From: Fumia xinanensis
GTDB lineage: Bacteria; Bacillota; Clostridia; Oscillospirales; Ruminococcaceae
Length of the DNA: 64,000 nucleotides
Direction: 5' to 3'
Assembly: GCF_014384905.1 (NCBI RefSeq)
Contig: NZ_JACRSV010000001.1
Coordinates: forward strand, 1,302,001 to 1,366,000
The position numbers were made by a program, and so were the translations under genes. A model generated the notes under the pieces. The model saw only the letters and a program-made list of their open reading frames with translations, had not been told where the DNA came from and did no database searches. Shown here piece after piece: positions 8,004-16,942 of the stretch. Numbering within the stretch: position 1 is the first letter of the stretch; each line of letters opens with the position of its first letter.

Positions 8004-8636
8004 TTATCGGAGAGCGCCGCTTTCGTCCGTCATCAGGAGCTGGCACTCCTTCACCTCGTGAAAAGGCTTTGAGGCGAACCAGAAGGTTTTTCCATTGACG
8101 ACTAATGGACCGGTGACGGCAATTCCCCGGCCGTCGAACCAGTACCAGCGGCCGTTAATCTGCTTCCAGGCGTTTTTGAGGCTGCCGTATCGCCAGCCCT
8201 CCGATGTTTTCTCCCATTTGGGAGCGGATTCCACGGTGTAGGTGCCGCACCCGTTCGGGATGCCCAGAATCTTCGCCGGATTCACCCGGATGTTGCCGCC
8301 GGTGCGGACCTCGAAGTGGCAGTGGGCTCCGTAACTGAGGCCGGTATTGCCCATGACCCCCAGCTTGTCGCCTGTTTTCACCTTGTCCCCTGCTTTGACA
8401 GAGCGGGAGGACATGTGGCAGAAAAAATACCGCATCCCTTCCCCGTCGTCCACTCGGACGTAGTTTCCCCATTCCCAGGTGAGGTTGTTTTTATCGGTGA
8501 TAATGGCCGAGGATTTGACGACTCCGTCTATGGGGCTAATAATGTCGGTTCCGCAGAGGCCTACGATGTCGAGGCCGCCGTGGACGGGGCCGTAGCCCTG
8601 GGTCACCTTGAATTTCTCGCGAAAGATGGTTTTCAT
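8004..8636 (-). CDS. M23 peptidase endolysin with cell-wall-binding repeat
   Basis: A 210-residue phage lysin. Residues 10-125 are a LytM/M23 zinc endopeptidase: His19 and Asp23 in HGGLD, His74, and the His105-x-His107 pair in GAHCHFEV. It should cut peptide cross-links in peptidoglycan. A wall-binding repeat region (about 145-195, GWRYGSLKNAWKQINGRWYW) follows. No signal peptide, as expected for a holin-released enzyme. AAGGAG is upstream of the ATG. It is the last gene of the lysis module, 6 bases after the small membrane protein at 8643-8846. Confidence 0.9.
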   Translation of the reverse strand: MKTIFREKFKVTQGYGPVHGGLDIVGLCGTDIISPIDGVVKSSAIITDKNNLTWEWGNYVRVDDGEGMRYFFCHMSSRSVKAGDKVKTGDKLGVMGNTGLSYGAHCHFEVRTGGNIRVNPAKILGIPNGCGTYTVESAPKWEKTSEGWRYGSLKNAWKQINGRWYWFDGRGIAVTGPLVVNGKTFWFASKPFHEVKECQLLMTDESGALR

Positions 8637-8642
8637 GGGGAG

Positions 8643-8846
8643 CTACTCCTTCCCCGGGCCGCTTTTCTCAGACTGGGTGCCGAAGTAAAAGGCGATGACG
8701 GTGGTAAAAATCATCAGAAACTGCTCCCCGCTGACCACGCTTTTCAGCGCCAGCACCGCAAACACCGCCGTCAGCGCCAAGGTCACGATGCTTTTGATGG
8801 TCAAGAGCTTGTCAAGCCGGCCCGATAAGGCTTTTAGGATTTCCAA
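8643..8846 (-). CDS. Small phage membrane protein, probable holin
   Basis: 67 residues with two hydrophobic stretches (about 16-38 and 42-58, with a short turn) and a charged tail SEKSGPGKE. Size, topology and place directly before the lysin suggest a holin or holin partner that lets lysin through the membrane. The start is TTG, with GGGAGG upstream; the next upstream gene stops inside this ribosome site (gap of 3 bases). Confidence 0.7.
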   Translation of the reverse strand: MEILKALSGRLDKLLTIKSIVTLALTAVFAVLALKSVVSGEQFLMIFTTVIAFYFGTQSEKSGPGKE

Positions 8847-8849
8847 CGT

Positions 8850-9179
8850 TTAATTTTCCTCCCTTTTGTCAGTGGGGAGCTTTTTGAGCTCCCCCACCAA
8901 GTTTGTCACTGTCCCGTTTCCGCCTAAATTGTGATACTGCTCATAGAGTTTGAGGATGTTGTCCCTTGCGTAAATGGGGCAGTAGCCCTTGTCCATGTAG
9001 TGGTTGTATGCGCTGATGATGCGGTCGCGCAGGAGGGCTTGCATCCCGAGTTTGATGGCGTCCTGCTCCTCAATCCGTTTGGAAACCCGCCTAGAAAGAA
9101 AACTGAAGGCCGTCCCAAGCCCTGCGAGAATTGAACCGAACAGCGCCTCAAGCCAGTATTTTGTGATAAAGTCTATCAT
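8850..9179 (-). CDS. Phage holin-like protein with one membrane segment
   Basis: 109 residues. An N-terminal membrane helix (about 8-28, LEALFGSILAGLGTAFSFL) is followed by a basic segment and a soluble domain (LLRDRIISAYNHYMDKGYCP, then YARDNILKLYEQYHNLGGNG). This pattern is common in small lysis-cassette proteins of Clostridia prophages, usually annotated as holins. The context supports a role in lysis. GGAGG lies upstream of the ATG. Confidence 0.75.
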   Translation of the reverse strand: MIDFITKYWLEALFGSILAGLGTAFSFLSRRVSKRIEEQDAIKLGMQALLRDRIISAYNHYMDKGYCPIYARDNILKLYEQYHNLGGNGTVTNLVGELKKLPTDKREEN

Positions 9180-9196
9180 GTCTTTCCTCCGATGAG

Positions 9197-11503
9197 TTAT
9201 TCTTTTATCAAATAGGTTATGGTATTTGGGACAGGCATTTCCGCCGGGTTTTCCAGCGTAAGCGTACCGCCGGATTCCACTGCAAACCCTTTTGGAAAAT
9301 CAGACATGAGGCCGGTAACGTCGGTGATAATGGGTTCTTTTCGCTCATAGTACATGCTTCCGGCATTGGACGGATCAAAGTGATCGTCCGACAGGTTGAT
9401 CGCTCCGGTGTATGAATTGATTGTAATTTGCCTGTCGTTTGCTCCAACAACGCTCCATCCGCCGTTCCCTGCGTTTGCGTATCGGCCGGCGATAAAGTTT
9501 TCTGAAACTTTGATGTCCGGGGGGAGGTCGTCTGCAGCAACATAGTAAACCTTGTGGGGGTAATCGCCGTTAGCGCTTTGCCATTTCAGCCCGGTTAACA
9601 CAAGCGCATCTACGCGCTGAACGTACCGCCATCCCGTATCGGTCCGCTCTATGCTGTTGTATACGCTTCCGGCGGACCATCCATATCCTGTGAGCGCCCG
9701 CACTGCGCCGGGAATTTTTCCCATGACGTTTCCGTTGCATTTGACGCTCTCCACTTCCGCGCTCACCAGCCCGCCGTCAACAGCTCCGGTGCGTCCTCCT
9801 ATCATTTCCACCGACGCGTGATCGGCGCCGTCCGGTACGGCTTTTGCATATGACTCATCGCTGTCGGTGATTTTTCTGACTCGTGTATTCATCCGCTTCA
9901 GATCCGCCTCTATCATCGGCTTCACGGCGCAGTCGGTGTAGATGTGGGTGTAATAGGGGCAGGTGCTTAGTTCTCCCAGCTCGATTCGCTCGGTTGTAGG
10001 CTCTTCCAGCGGATACCATACCGTGAGAGGGGTTCCGGCGTCCGCCTGGGCCTGGAGCCACGCCATCGCCTCGGTGTTGTCCGGTATTTCGCTGTTGTCC
10101 TGAGACACAAATCCTTTCAGATTGAAAAACAGCACTTGTCCAAATTTCAGACCGCCGTCTGAGAAAAAGCCTTCATCATGGTTAAACTCCGGCCTATATC
10201 TGTAATGACTGCACATTTTAACGCCCGGTCCTTCTGCTGGAACGTCGGTGTAATAGATATAACTTCCCGCTGTCCGGTCATTGCGCACCAGCCTGCTAAT
10301 CTGTTCTTCCCCCACTTCCCGTCGCAGGTCGTACCACCCCGGCATCCCCTCCACAGCGGTGAGGCTGTCCCGGGCTGAAAATCCGCCGTTTCCGTCGGGG
10401 ATGGCCCGGAGGATGGGGAGTTCGATGGAGACGGGAGGACGGTAGGGCTGATGCTCAGGAAGATTGTCCACTGTATAAGTTCCAAGCAGGATAGAAACTT
10501 TTGCTTTAAATATTCCGGTCACTGTTTTAGGGGTGTTCAGCCAAATGGAGCCCGATGTCACACTATCAAAACTGCTCCATGTTTTTACATTGACTGCTGC
10601 TCTTCCAATCATCCCAATAGGAATTACGTATCTCATTTCATTAAAATAAAATCTATTGTCAGAAATTAGAACCATTTCGTCTGTAAAAGTGTTTTCAAGA
10701 ATATCCAGTACAATGGTATATTCGGTATCTTCCTTTGGCGTCCAGTATTCTTTTCTCAGAATCCGGTCGTACACCTGGTCTGCGAATGTAAATACATCTC
10801 CGTCCCTTGTACTGCTGGTAAATACCGCCGTATCCGGCAGCAGGTTTAAGCCCTCGCTGTTGAGCGCTCCGTTGCTGAAAGTTGGAGTCTGCGGATAGCC
10901 TGGGTTTGGTGCGGCCATTCCTCCTACATACGGCTCATACTCAGTAGCGGTGGAGCCTTCTTCAAGCTGAAACCGCACCAAAAGATCTTCTACTGTCACG
11001 CCGGAATTGAAATAAAAGTAGACACCGATACTCGTTTCATCACCTGTCACAGTGTATGTGCGGCTATATAATGTTCCGGTGCTTTTATCAATTTCCATCG
11101 TCGGTACTGCCCGTTGGTCGTTTGTACTGACGATGTAGGTCTTCCCGGCTTCCAGAATCTCCTTCATTTTATAGGGAATTGTATAGGACTGGGCAGTTGC
11201 CACACCGTTTGCCAGAATCCCATCGGCTGTTTTTTCATAGGTAATGCCTTTATATTCCCTTGTCTCCCCCGGAAAGCAGTTGCTCATGTCAAAAAGATTT
11301 TTCCCGGTATACGTCTGCTGTTTTCCGTTTCCCTTTATTGCAGGAGCCAAAGTATCGTTATACGTATCTTCTACAGTGATATCCGCCCCCGACACCGTCT
11401 GCACCTCGTACCCGGTGAGTTTTTCGCCGCCCTTATAAAATTCAGCCGGGTGGTAATCGCCCTTGAACAAGGTCTTTTTCGTCTCGCCCATGTAAATCGG
11501 CAT
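9197..11503 (-). CDS. Phage tail fibre / minor structural protein
   Basis: A 768-residue virion protein, placed between the baseplate genes and the lysis cassette. It contains a jelly-roll-like module marked by QLEEGSTATEYEPY (residues about 180-195), typical of carbohydrate-binding regions in receptor-binding proteins of Gram-positive phages. A later second half carries WYPLEEPTTERIELGELS. Together these suggest a receptor-binding or fibre protein. There is no obvious chaperone peptidase at the C-terminus. It begins 4 bases after the stop of the upstream fibre gene, so they are probably co-translated. Confidence 0.82.
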   Translation of the reverse strand: MPIYMGETKKTLFKGDYHPAEFYKGGEKLTGYEVQTVSGADITVEDTYNDTLAPAIKGNGKQQTYTGKNLFDMSNCFPGETREYKGITYEKTADGILANGVATAQSYTIPYKMKEILEAGKTYIVSTNDQRAVPTMEIDKSTGTLYSRTYTVTGDETSIGVYFYFNSGVTVEDLLVRFQLEEGSTATEYEPYVGGMAAPNPGYPQTPTFSNGALNSEGLNLLPDTAVFTSSTRDGDVFTFADQVYDRILRKEYWTPKEDTEYTIVLDILENTFTDEMVLISDNRFYFNEMRYVIPIGMIGRAAVNVKTWSSFDSVTSGSIWLNTPKTVTGIFKAKVSILLGTYTVDNLPEHQPYRPPVSIELPILRAIPDGNGGFSARDSLTAVEGMPGWYDLRREVGEEQISRLVRNDRTAGSYIYYTDVPAEGPGVKMCSHYRYRPEFNHDEGFFSDGGLKFGQVLFFNLKGFVSQDNSEIPDNTEAMAWLQAQADAGTPLTVWYPLEEPTTERIELGELSTCPYYTHIYTDCAVKPMIEADLKRMNTRVRKITDSDESYAKAVPDGADHASVEMIGGRTGAVDGGLVSAEVESVKCNGNVMGKIPGAVRALTGYGWSAGSVYNSIERTDTGWRYVQRVDALVLTGLKWQSANGDYPHKVYYVAADDLPPDIKVSENFIAGRYANAGNGGWSVVGANDRQITINSYTGAINLSDDHFDPSNAGSMYYERKEPIITDVTGLMSDFPKGFAVESGGTLTLENPAEMPVPNTITYLIKE

Positions 11504-11507
11504 TTCC

Positions 11508-12470
11508 TCACCCCACTAAGTAATAGGTATCCGGGTTTTTGACGGCGGTCTGAAACTCCTCCGCCGCCATCTCCACCAGGCGGTGGCTGTTGATCATCGA
11601 GGCGTTTACCGCGTTGTCCGCCGTGTTTGCGTGGCCGGCACTGGATGCGTAATCGGTGGGGCTCGCCAAGTAAACCCAGCCGGTATCTTTATAGATGTAG
11701 CTCTTGTTTTCATCGGTGCGGATGCAGATGTCGCCGTTCTGGGCCGTGAAAGTGTTCATCTCCGCCGCCGTGGAAGCGGTATAGACCTCGGTGGTGGCGA
11801 TAGCGGGAATCTGTTCCGGCGGTATTTTGCCCCCCACCAGCGTCGCCACGTCGGTTCCCAGCATGGCCAAAAAGTCCAACAGGTTCTGACTGGAAGAATC
11901 CTCGCTTTCCTTTGCGTTTATCTCCGAAGTTTTGGCCTTTGCCGCCGCAGCGGTGGCCTCGGCGGCCTTTTGCGCTGCGGTGGCCGCGTCCTGCCGGACA
12001 AGGGGCTGGTTTTTCTCCGCCTCATCGGCGTACTGTTTGACAAAATCCGCGGTGGCGCTCAACTTCGACATGCTGTTTCCAAACACGCCCAGCATCTGCG
12101 AATATATATCCATGGTGGGGACAACGTTTCCGGTGTAGCAGCCCTCGTGGAAGAACACCTGGCAAAGGGTGGTGGGGACGATCACATTGCCGTCCCGGGT
12201 GCCCACCGCGCCGATTTTTAGGTACTCCCCGGAGGAAGCCGCCTCCGAAGGCACCATACAGCGGTCGTTTATCAGTATCACAGGAATGGTCTCGACGATT
12301 TCTCCGTTTTCCCGGACTGACTGAAAAACCGCGCTTTTTGTGAGCCCGTCCCACTCCTTGTCAAAGGAAAAGACGCATTCGATACTGTTTGCGCCTCCGC
12401 CCACCAGTTCTGTTTCGACGGTGCAGGTCAGTCTCCGCTTCTCGACGGAAATGCTGATCTCGTTTGCCAT
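11508..12470 (-). CDS. Baseplate upper / tail fibre protein with coiled coil
   Basis: 320 residues. The N-terminal 115 residues (MANEISISVEKRRLTCTVET onward) look like the BppU-type N-terminal domain that docks fibres on baseplates. An Ala/Lys/Glu-rich coiled coil (about 140-195) follows, then a segment IPAIATTEVYTASTAAEMNT common in phage fibre shafts. Likely a trimeric linker between the baseplate and the receptor-binding protein encoded next. AAAGGA lies upstream. Confidence 0.8.
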   Translation of the reverse strand: MANEISISVEKRRLTCTVETELVGGGANSIECVFSFDKEWDGLTKSAVFQSVRENGEIVETIPVILINDRCMVPSEAASSGEYLKIGAVGTRDGNVIVPTTLCQVFFHEGCYTGNVVPTMDIYSQMLGVFGNSMSKLSATADFVKQYADEAEKNQPLVRQDAATAAQKAAEATAAAAKAKTSEINAKESEDSSSQNLLDFLAMLGTDVATLVGGKIPPEQIPAIATTEVYTASTAAEMNTFTAQNGDICIRTDENKSYIYKDTGWVYLASPTDYASSAGHANTADNAVNASMINSHRLVEMAAEEFQTAVKNPDTYYLVG

Positions 12471-12534
12471 CCTTTATCATTCCTTTCTCAAACCGGGGAA
12501 GCCGATTTTGAGTCCTTCCCCGGAATTTCTTCTC

Positions 12535-12666
12535 TTATGCCTGCTGGGGCTCGGAGGCGATTTTTTGGGCCTCTTTTTCGGTGATGAAGCCTTTTGCCGC
12601 AAAGGCTTCCACATCGGCTGCGGCGATTTTTCCCATCTGCCAGCAATTCAGGATAAAATTATACAT
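12535..12666 (-). CDS. XkdX-family short phage protein
   Basis: A 43-residue protein, MYNFILNCWQMGKIAAADVE and on to GFITEKEAQKIASEPQQA. This is the W-x-x-G-x-I ... V...V..G.IT..E...I pattern of XkdX proteins, found next to fibre genes in PBSX-like phages; function unknown. AAAGGAGAGACAAC precedes the ATG. It is too short for many gene finders. It lies between the small virion protein at 12721 and the fibre gene at 12470. Confidence 0.85.
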   Translation of the reverse strand: MYNFILNCWQMGKIAAADVEAFAAKGFITEKEAQKIASEPQQA

Positions 12667-12720
12667 GTTGTCTCTCCTTTCTCAGGTTCTGAAAGAACTT
12701 GCCGCCTGAGCGGATTCTTT

Positions 12721-13020
12721 CTATTGCATCATCAGGGCCAGTACCGCATCCTCGGTAGCGGAAACCCTATTTTCCAGCTGGTCTACCCTAGCTCCGGGTG
12801 CGGCTGGATTTTCTTTGAACTCGCCGTTTGAGAAAATCATCCCCTCAACGACGGCAGCGCTCTCTGGAATCTCCTGATAGCGCCCAACGAACTCCGGGTG
12901 GACGATATCCTCGATGGAAAGCTCGCCTGTCTTTTTGTCTGCGCGATGTACACAGGAACAGCGGGTCTCGATGCTGAGCACCTGTCCGCCGTAGTCGATA
13001 AATGCATATTTTTTCGCCAT
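12721..13020 (-). CDS. Small phage structural protein with C-terminal coiled coil
   Basis: 99 residues: a compact N-terminal domain with several Cys (ETRCSCVHRADKKTG) and a C-terminal heptad segment (VDQLENRVSATEDAVLALMM). This architecture is frequent among tail accessory proteins near XkdW/XkdX. The start at 13020 follows GGAAGAA at 7 bases; a longer frame to 13041 has no better site. Function unknown. Confidence 0.7.
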   Translation of the reverse strand: MAKKYAFIDYGGQVLSIETRCSCVHRADKKTGELSIEDIVHPEFVGRYQEIPESAAVVEGMIFSNGEFKENPAAPGARVDQLENRVSATEDAVLALMMQ

Positions 13021-13090
13021 ATTTTTATTCTTCCTTTCCAAATTATAGAGGAACCTGTCGGCTCAACAGCCTTTTCGTGAACCTCTTTCC

Positions 13091-14281
13091 TCAATCAAGC
13101 AACAACTCGACGATGACCGCCGCCTGTCCGCCTGGCGCGCCGCTTCCGTACTCCGGCAGATAGGATATAGAGGTGGACCCGCCCAAAACAGCGCTGTAGC
13201 AGCGGTAGGCCCCGCCTCCGCCGCCGGTCCCATAGGGAAACGCCCCGGACGGGGACGGCTTGACCGAAGTCCTTCCGCCCATGAAGGAGGTTACATCCCC
13301 GCCTTTTCCGCCTTCGCGGGAGAGGAACCTGCTGCCGGACGCGGCGTAAGCTCCGCCGCTGCCGCCCTGGGCGGTTCCGGTGTCGATGATTACCTGGTTG
13401 GTTCCGGCGGTGGCTGCGGTGGCGGAAAATGTGGTGCTTCCCGTTCCGGCACAGCTTCCCGCTGTTCCCGGCACCGCCTCATAATCGTTGCCGCTGCCCT
13501 GAACAGTACCGGCGCTTCCCGCCGTGGCGGACAAAAGGCTGCCGAAGGAGGCGCCTGCGTTTGCCGTAATAGCGGTGGAAGTTCCCTTTTTCAACGTGAC
13601 GGTAATTTGGCCCGCACCTCCGGCGCCTCCTCCCGCTCCGTTGACGCCGTACTGCTGATAAATGCCCGTTCCGGCTCTTTGGGCCCCGGAGCCGGCCCCG
13701 CCTTTAGCGATGCAGGTCACCCGGTATTTTCCGGTCATAGGGGCGGTGAAAGTTCCATCTTCGGTATAGCAGGCCACCATGATGTAAGATTCGGCCGAAA
13801 GGGTCAGCTTCCTTCCGGCCTGCTTAAAATTTATGGTTTTGCTTGTCTGGTCCAGCACCGCCGGGACGACGGCCCCTGATACAAACGCCTTGTCCGGCAG
13901 TTCCTCCCCGTCGCTTGTAGCTACGGCATAGGTCGTGTTGTCCATCTTGAAGGAATCACCCGCCGCGTAATCCGCGTTTGCGGGCACCTTGAACAGGCAG
14001 GACGCAAGGCCGGACACGGGAAGCGACACATTTTTGTCCGGATTTCCCAAAGTATACACCTTTCCCGATTTGGTGCAGGTGAGGGTAAAGGTTACTTTCG
14101 GTTCCATGTTGCCGGTCCTGGATGCCGCACCCATACCTATTTCCAAAGCGTTTTGAGCCGCGTTTGCGTTGGCCTTCAACTGGGCATCGACAATGTCCGC
14201 GTTCCCGTTGAAGTCGGCAATGTTGTAAAAATCGCTGGTAGCTGGCTTTTTCAGCCCGTAATTCGTTGTGTTAGTCGCCAT
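13091..14281 (-). CDS. Tail fibre protein with glycine-rich tip
   Basis: 396 residues. The N-terminal region (TTNYGLKKPATSDFYNIADF) matches the conserved start of tail-collar/fibre proteins in Gram-positive prophages. A beta-rich middle follows. From about 200 the protein is a Gly-rich domain with GGAGGAG and AGGGAGG runs, likely a polyglycine-type sandwich used for receptor binding. Its ATG overlaps the upstream YmfQ-like stop codon (TAATG). Confidence 0.85.
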   Translation of the reverse strand: MATNTTNYGLKKPATSDFYNIADFNGNADIVDAQLKANANAAQNALEIGMGAASRTGNMEPKVTFTLTCTKSGKVYTLGNPDKNVSLPVSGLASCLFKVPANADYAAGDSFKMDNTTYAVATSDGEELPDKAFVSGAVVPAVLDQTSKTINFKQAGRKLTLSAESYIMVACYTEDGTFTAPMTGKYRVTCIAKGGAGSGAQRAGTGIYQQYGVNGAGGGAGGAGQITVTLKKGTSTAITANAGASFGSLLSATAGSAGTVQGSGNDYEAVPGTAGSCAGTGSTTFSATAATAGTNQVIIDTGTAQGGSGGAYAASGSRFLSREGGKGGDVTSFMGGRTSVKPSPSGAFPYGTGGGGGAYRCYSAVLGGSTSISYLPEYGSGAPGGQAAVIVELLLD

Positions 14282-14832
14282 TATGCCAAATCTCCTCCTT
14301 CTCGGATGTACTGGTGGGTATAAAACGCCAAATCTTCATGTCCCCACTCAGTCAATTCGCCGTATCGGCGGTACTGCACCAAAACCTCGATGATAAGGTT
14401 CGCCGGCAGCATTTTTTGGAGCAGCTCCGTCACCGCGTCAAATTCATTTTGCGCCGCCAGGGCCAGCAGCACCGTCACCTTGTAGTTTGCGTGATCGACG
14501 GTGAGCTCATAGCCCCCTGCGCCGCAGAGGTGATCCAGCTGTTCTCTGAGCACCCAGACCGTGAAGGGCAGCCGCCCGCTCACAGCCGACTGGATGCGGA
14601 ATTTCCGCTGCGGCAGCGTGTCTGTGTCCTTGTGTCCCAGCAGCATCATCTTCTCCCAGCGGGAAACGCCGTTTTCGGTGGCCGATTCGATGAACTGGTC
14701 GTTCATCAAGTCCTCCGCCCCCTGCCACAGCAGGTTCAGCTCGCTGTTTTCCGCTTCGGCAGCCGCCTGCATCTCATAGATTTCGCCGAGAACAGGCGGC
14801 AGAGCGCTCAAAACATCCGCTTTTCTAGCCAC
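14281..14832 (-). CDS. xkdU: Phage tail protein, YmfQ/XkdU family (DUF2313)
   Basis: 183 residues. It matches the XkdU/YmfQ pattern: an N-terminal helix, FRIQSAVSGRLPFTVWVLRE in the middle, and a C-terminal LPANLIIEVLVQYRRYGEL. These proteins complete the baseplate wedge next to XkdT. The start is GTG. It overlaps the baseplate J gene by 8 bases and the following fibre gene by one, in a tightly coupled operon. Confidence 0.85.
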   Translation of the reverse strand: MARKADVLSALPPVLGEIYEMQAAAEAENSELNLLWQGAEDLMNDQFIESATENGVSRWEKMMLLGHKDTDTLPQRKFRIQSAVSGRLPFTVWVLREQLDHLCGAGGYELTVDHANYKVTVLLALAAQNEFDAVTELLQKMLPANLIIEVLVQYRRYGELTEWGHEDLAFYTHQYIREGGDLA

Positions 14833-15880
14833 TTACAGTCCCCCTTTTAGGGAGCCGGTCCCCGGCCAGCAACAGATTGTTGGAGTTGCCGTTGAGAGTG
14901 GTCCCGGTCACGTCCAGCACCCCGGGCAGATTGAGTAGCCGCATCTCGATCTGGCTGATGCGGACAACGATTGCCCCGTCGTCGGGCCAGCGGGTGCGGA
15001 GTTCCATAAAATACTCGTCGATGGCCTGTTCAGCGCTGGTTTTTACCGCCGCCCAGTTCCAGCCGCTTTGATAGGTGATAGTCGCCGCAATGTTCAGGAT
15101 GGTCCACTCCGCTCCTTCCACCGTCACCTTGTGGCCGATGGGGGCGATCCCCACCCCCTGTCCGGTTTTTGCCGCCGGGTCCACCGCTTGTTTCACCGCC
15201 GACACCAGTTCAGCAGAAGGCACCCCCATGTCGGAATCCTTGATAATGAGCTGCACCGTTCCCGGCCCATAAAAGGTCGAACTCACCTTGACCCCACCCA
15301 CGCCGTCCAGGGCGGTCACCTTCTGTTTATAGTCCGCCTGGTTGCCGCCGAAGGCGATGCTCGTCAGGCTGTCGAGGTATCGTTTTCGGAACGCCTCGGT
15401 GTCCTCCTCGTCCTCGCCGGGCAGAAGCAGCTGGGTGAGCTTTGCGCTCTGGAGCCCCTCGATGTAATCGATGGGAACCAGGTCCCCAAGCCTCTTGTTG
15501 CCCGCCTCGCCCGGCGTTTCACACCGGAGCCGGTAGACGCCGGCCCCAATCTTCTCAAAAACCGCGTAATTGAGCTCCTCCAGGGAAAACCGGCTGCCAA
15601 TCGGTACGTCGATGTTGAACTCCCCCCGCAAGACGGCGTTTGTGGCCGGCTCTGGGCTGAGGCCCCGCTCCGCCGCCCTTCTGATGAGGTACTCCCGGCT
15701 GGCGGTGTCGGCGAAAGTTTCGTTGAGCACCACGTCCAGCTCAATATACAGGTTCGCCAGCTCCAGCGCCGCGCCGCAGACGGCGTCGTAAAGGATGGAG
15801 CCCTCCCGCTTGTCCACGTTCTGGGGCACGGCGTCAAGCATTCGCCTCACGATCCGCTCAAAAGTCATCTCTTCATACAT
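14825..15880 (-). CDS. xkdT: Baseplate J-like protein (XkdT)
   Basis: 351 residues of the Mu gpJ/T4 gp6 family, the wedge protein of contractile-tail baseplates. Visible markers are FADTASREYLIRRAAERGLS near 55-75, the DxPIGSRF-like DVPIGSRF, and the C-terminal VDVTG-like LPGVLDVTGTTLNGN. Length is normal. It overlaps XkdS upstream by 8 bases (ATGTATGA) and XkdU downstream. Confidence 0.9.
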   Translation of the reverse strand: MYEEMTFERIVRRMLDAVPQNVDKREGSILYDAVCGAALELANLYIELDVVLNETFADTASREYLIRRAAERGLSPEPATNAVLRGEFNIDVPIGSRFSLEELNYAVFEKIGAGVYRLRCETPGEAGNKRLGDLVPIDYIEGLQSAKLTQLLLPGEDEEDTEAFRKRYLDSLTSIAFGGNQADYKQKVTALDGVGGVKVSSTFYGPGTVQLIIKDSDMGVPSAELVSAVKQAVDPAAKTGQGVGIAPIGHKVTVEGAEWTILNIAATITYQSGWNWAAVKTSAEQAIDEYFMELRTRWPDDGAIVVRISQIEMRLLNLPGVLDVTGTTLNGNSNNLLLAGDRLPKRGTVSG

Positions 15881-16280
15881 GAATATCCACTTCCTTTTCT
15901 AGTTCCATCTCCCCGAACACGGTGTGGGCCACAAAGGTCACATGGACCTTGCCGCCCTCGGTCTCGAAGGCGAACTGGTCCACCGCCGTCACCCGGTCGT
16001 CTTGTAAAAGCGCCTCGGCGATCCGGCGTTTCAGCTCCGGCAGCACGTAGTTCACCGGCTTTCCGAACAGCTCCATCATCTCCACGCCGTAATTCCAGCT
16101 GTAAACGGGGTACTGGTACCGCTCGGTGTTGAGAATCAGGTAGATGGCCTGCTTTACGGCCTCGGCGCCGTCCGCGTGGCCCTGAATCCGCCCCCGCTCC
16201 CAGCTGAGCGCGTAGGTGCGGGTGGGCTCCGCGGCAAGTTCCGCCGCCGTGTCCGTCAAAGGGGATGTCTGCGGTATCAT
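15873..16280 (-). CDS. xkdS: Baseplate protein XkdS (DUF2634)
   Basis: 135 residues of the XkdS family, equivalent to T4 gp25, which starts the sheath on the baseplate. Markers: AVKQAIYLILNTERYQYPVY and SWNYGVEMMELFGKP. The ATG at 16280 is chosen; a TTG one codon upstream is equally possible. GGAAAGGA lies about 11 bases upstream. A second frame starting at 16290 is a shadow. The gap to XkdR (16281-16522) holds a copy of the GTAGGGGCG-type dispersed palindrome at about 16405-16432 and no gene. Confidence 0.88.
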   Translation of the reverse strand: MIPQTSPLTDTAAELAAEPTRTYALSWERGRIQGHADGAEAVKQAIYLILNTERYQYPVYSWNYGVEMMELFGKPVNYVLPELKRRIAEALLQDDRVTAVDQFAFETEGGKVHVTFVAHTVFGEMELEKEVDIHV

Positions 16281-16522
16281 CAATCATCACGTCCTTTCCG
16301 GGCGTATCCGCCCGATTGATCTGTCTTTGCTGTCTCCGGCAAAACGCTTTTCCCGGGAAATACTCAGCCAGTTCGGAAGCCCTCCCCGGGAATCACCCTT
16401 CCCCTTGTAGGGGCGGGGCTCTGCTCTGCCCGTCGTTCTCGAGCTTGTTTTATTACCGGATATACGCACACCCTGTCATAATATCCTTAAAAAACTCCGA
16501 ATGGCGTTTTGCGGGAATGAAG

Positions 16523-16942
16523 CTATGCTTCATTCCGTATCCGGTCGAGAACGAGGAACTTCTGCCCCCCCTGCATCCGCAAAAGAATCACCTTTTCCCC
16601 GGCCTTCAGGCCGTTGTGGACGGTGACTTGTTTCTTCCCCAGCACCTGGTGGCTGTGGGCGGAATTAAAAGACCCCTCGCCCACCGTCGCCCCCACGCAG
16701 GGATGGTCGTGGGCAGTATTGAAAATAGTGGGCTCGGTGCGGTGGTCAAAGGTCATCTCTACCGTATAATCCGCCACATTGGAGGTGAGCACCAACATTT
16801 CGGCGCCGAGGGTGAGCCGCTGCTCCACATTTACCCGTAAAGGTGTTATGCTTGTCACCGTGCCGAACAGCACGCCTGCGGGCTTTTCACCCTCCACCGC
16901 GTCCACCGCCGCCCGTTTGATGAGGTTTACAAGATCAGCCAC
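16523..16942 (-). CDS. xkdR: Tail protein XkdR (DUF2577)
   Basis: 139 residues. It matches the DUF2577 proteins that follow XkdQ: an N-terminal helix (LVNLIKRAAVDAVEGEKPAG), a beta domain and a C-terminal barrel (HQVLGKKQVTVHNGLKAGEK, VILLRMQGGQKFLVLDRI). Probably part of the baseplate hub spike complex. GTG start, overlapping the XkdQ stop by 8 bases. Confidence 0.85.
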   Translation of the reverse strand: MADLVNLIKRAAVDAVEGEKPAGVLFGTVTSITPLRVNVEQRLTLGAEMLVLTSNVADYTVEMTFDHRTEPTIFNTAHDHPCVGATVGEGSFNSAHSHQVLGKKQVTVHNGLKAGEKVILLRMQGGQKFLVLDRIRNEA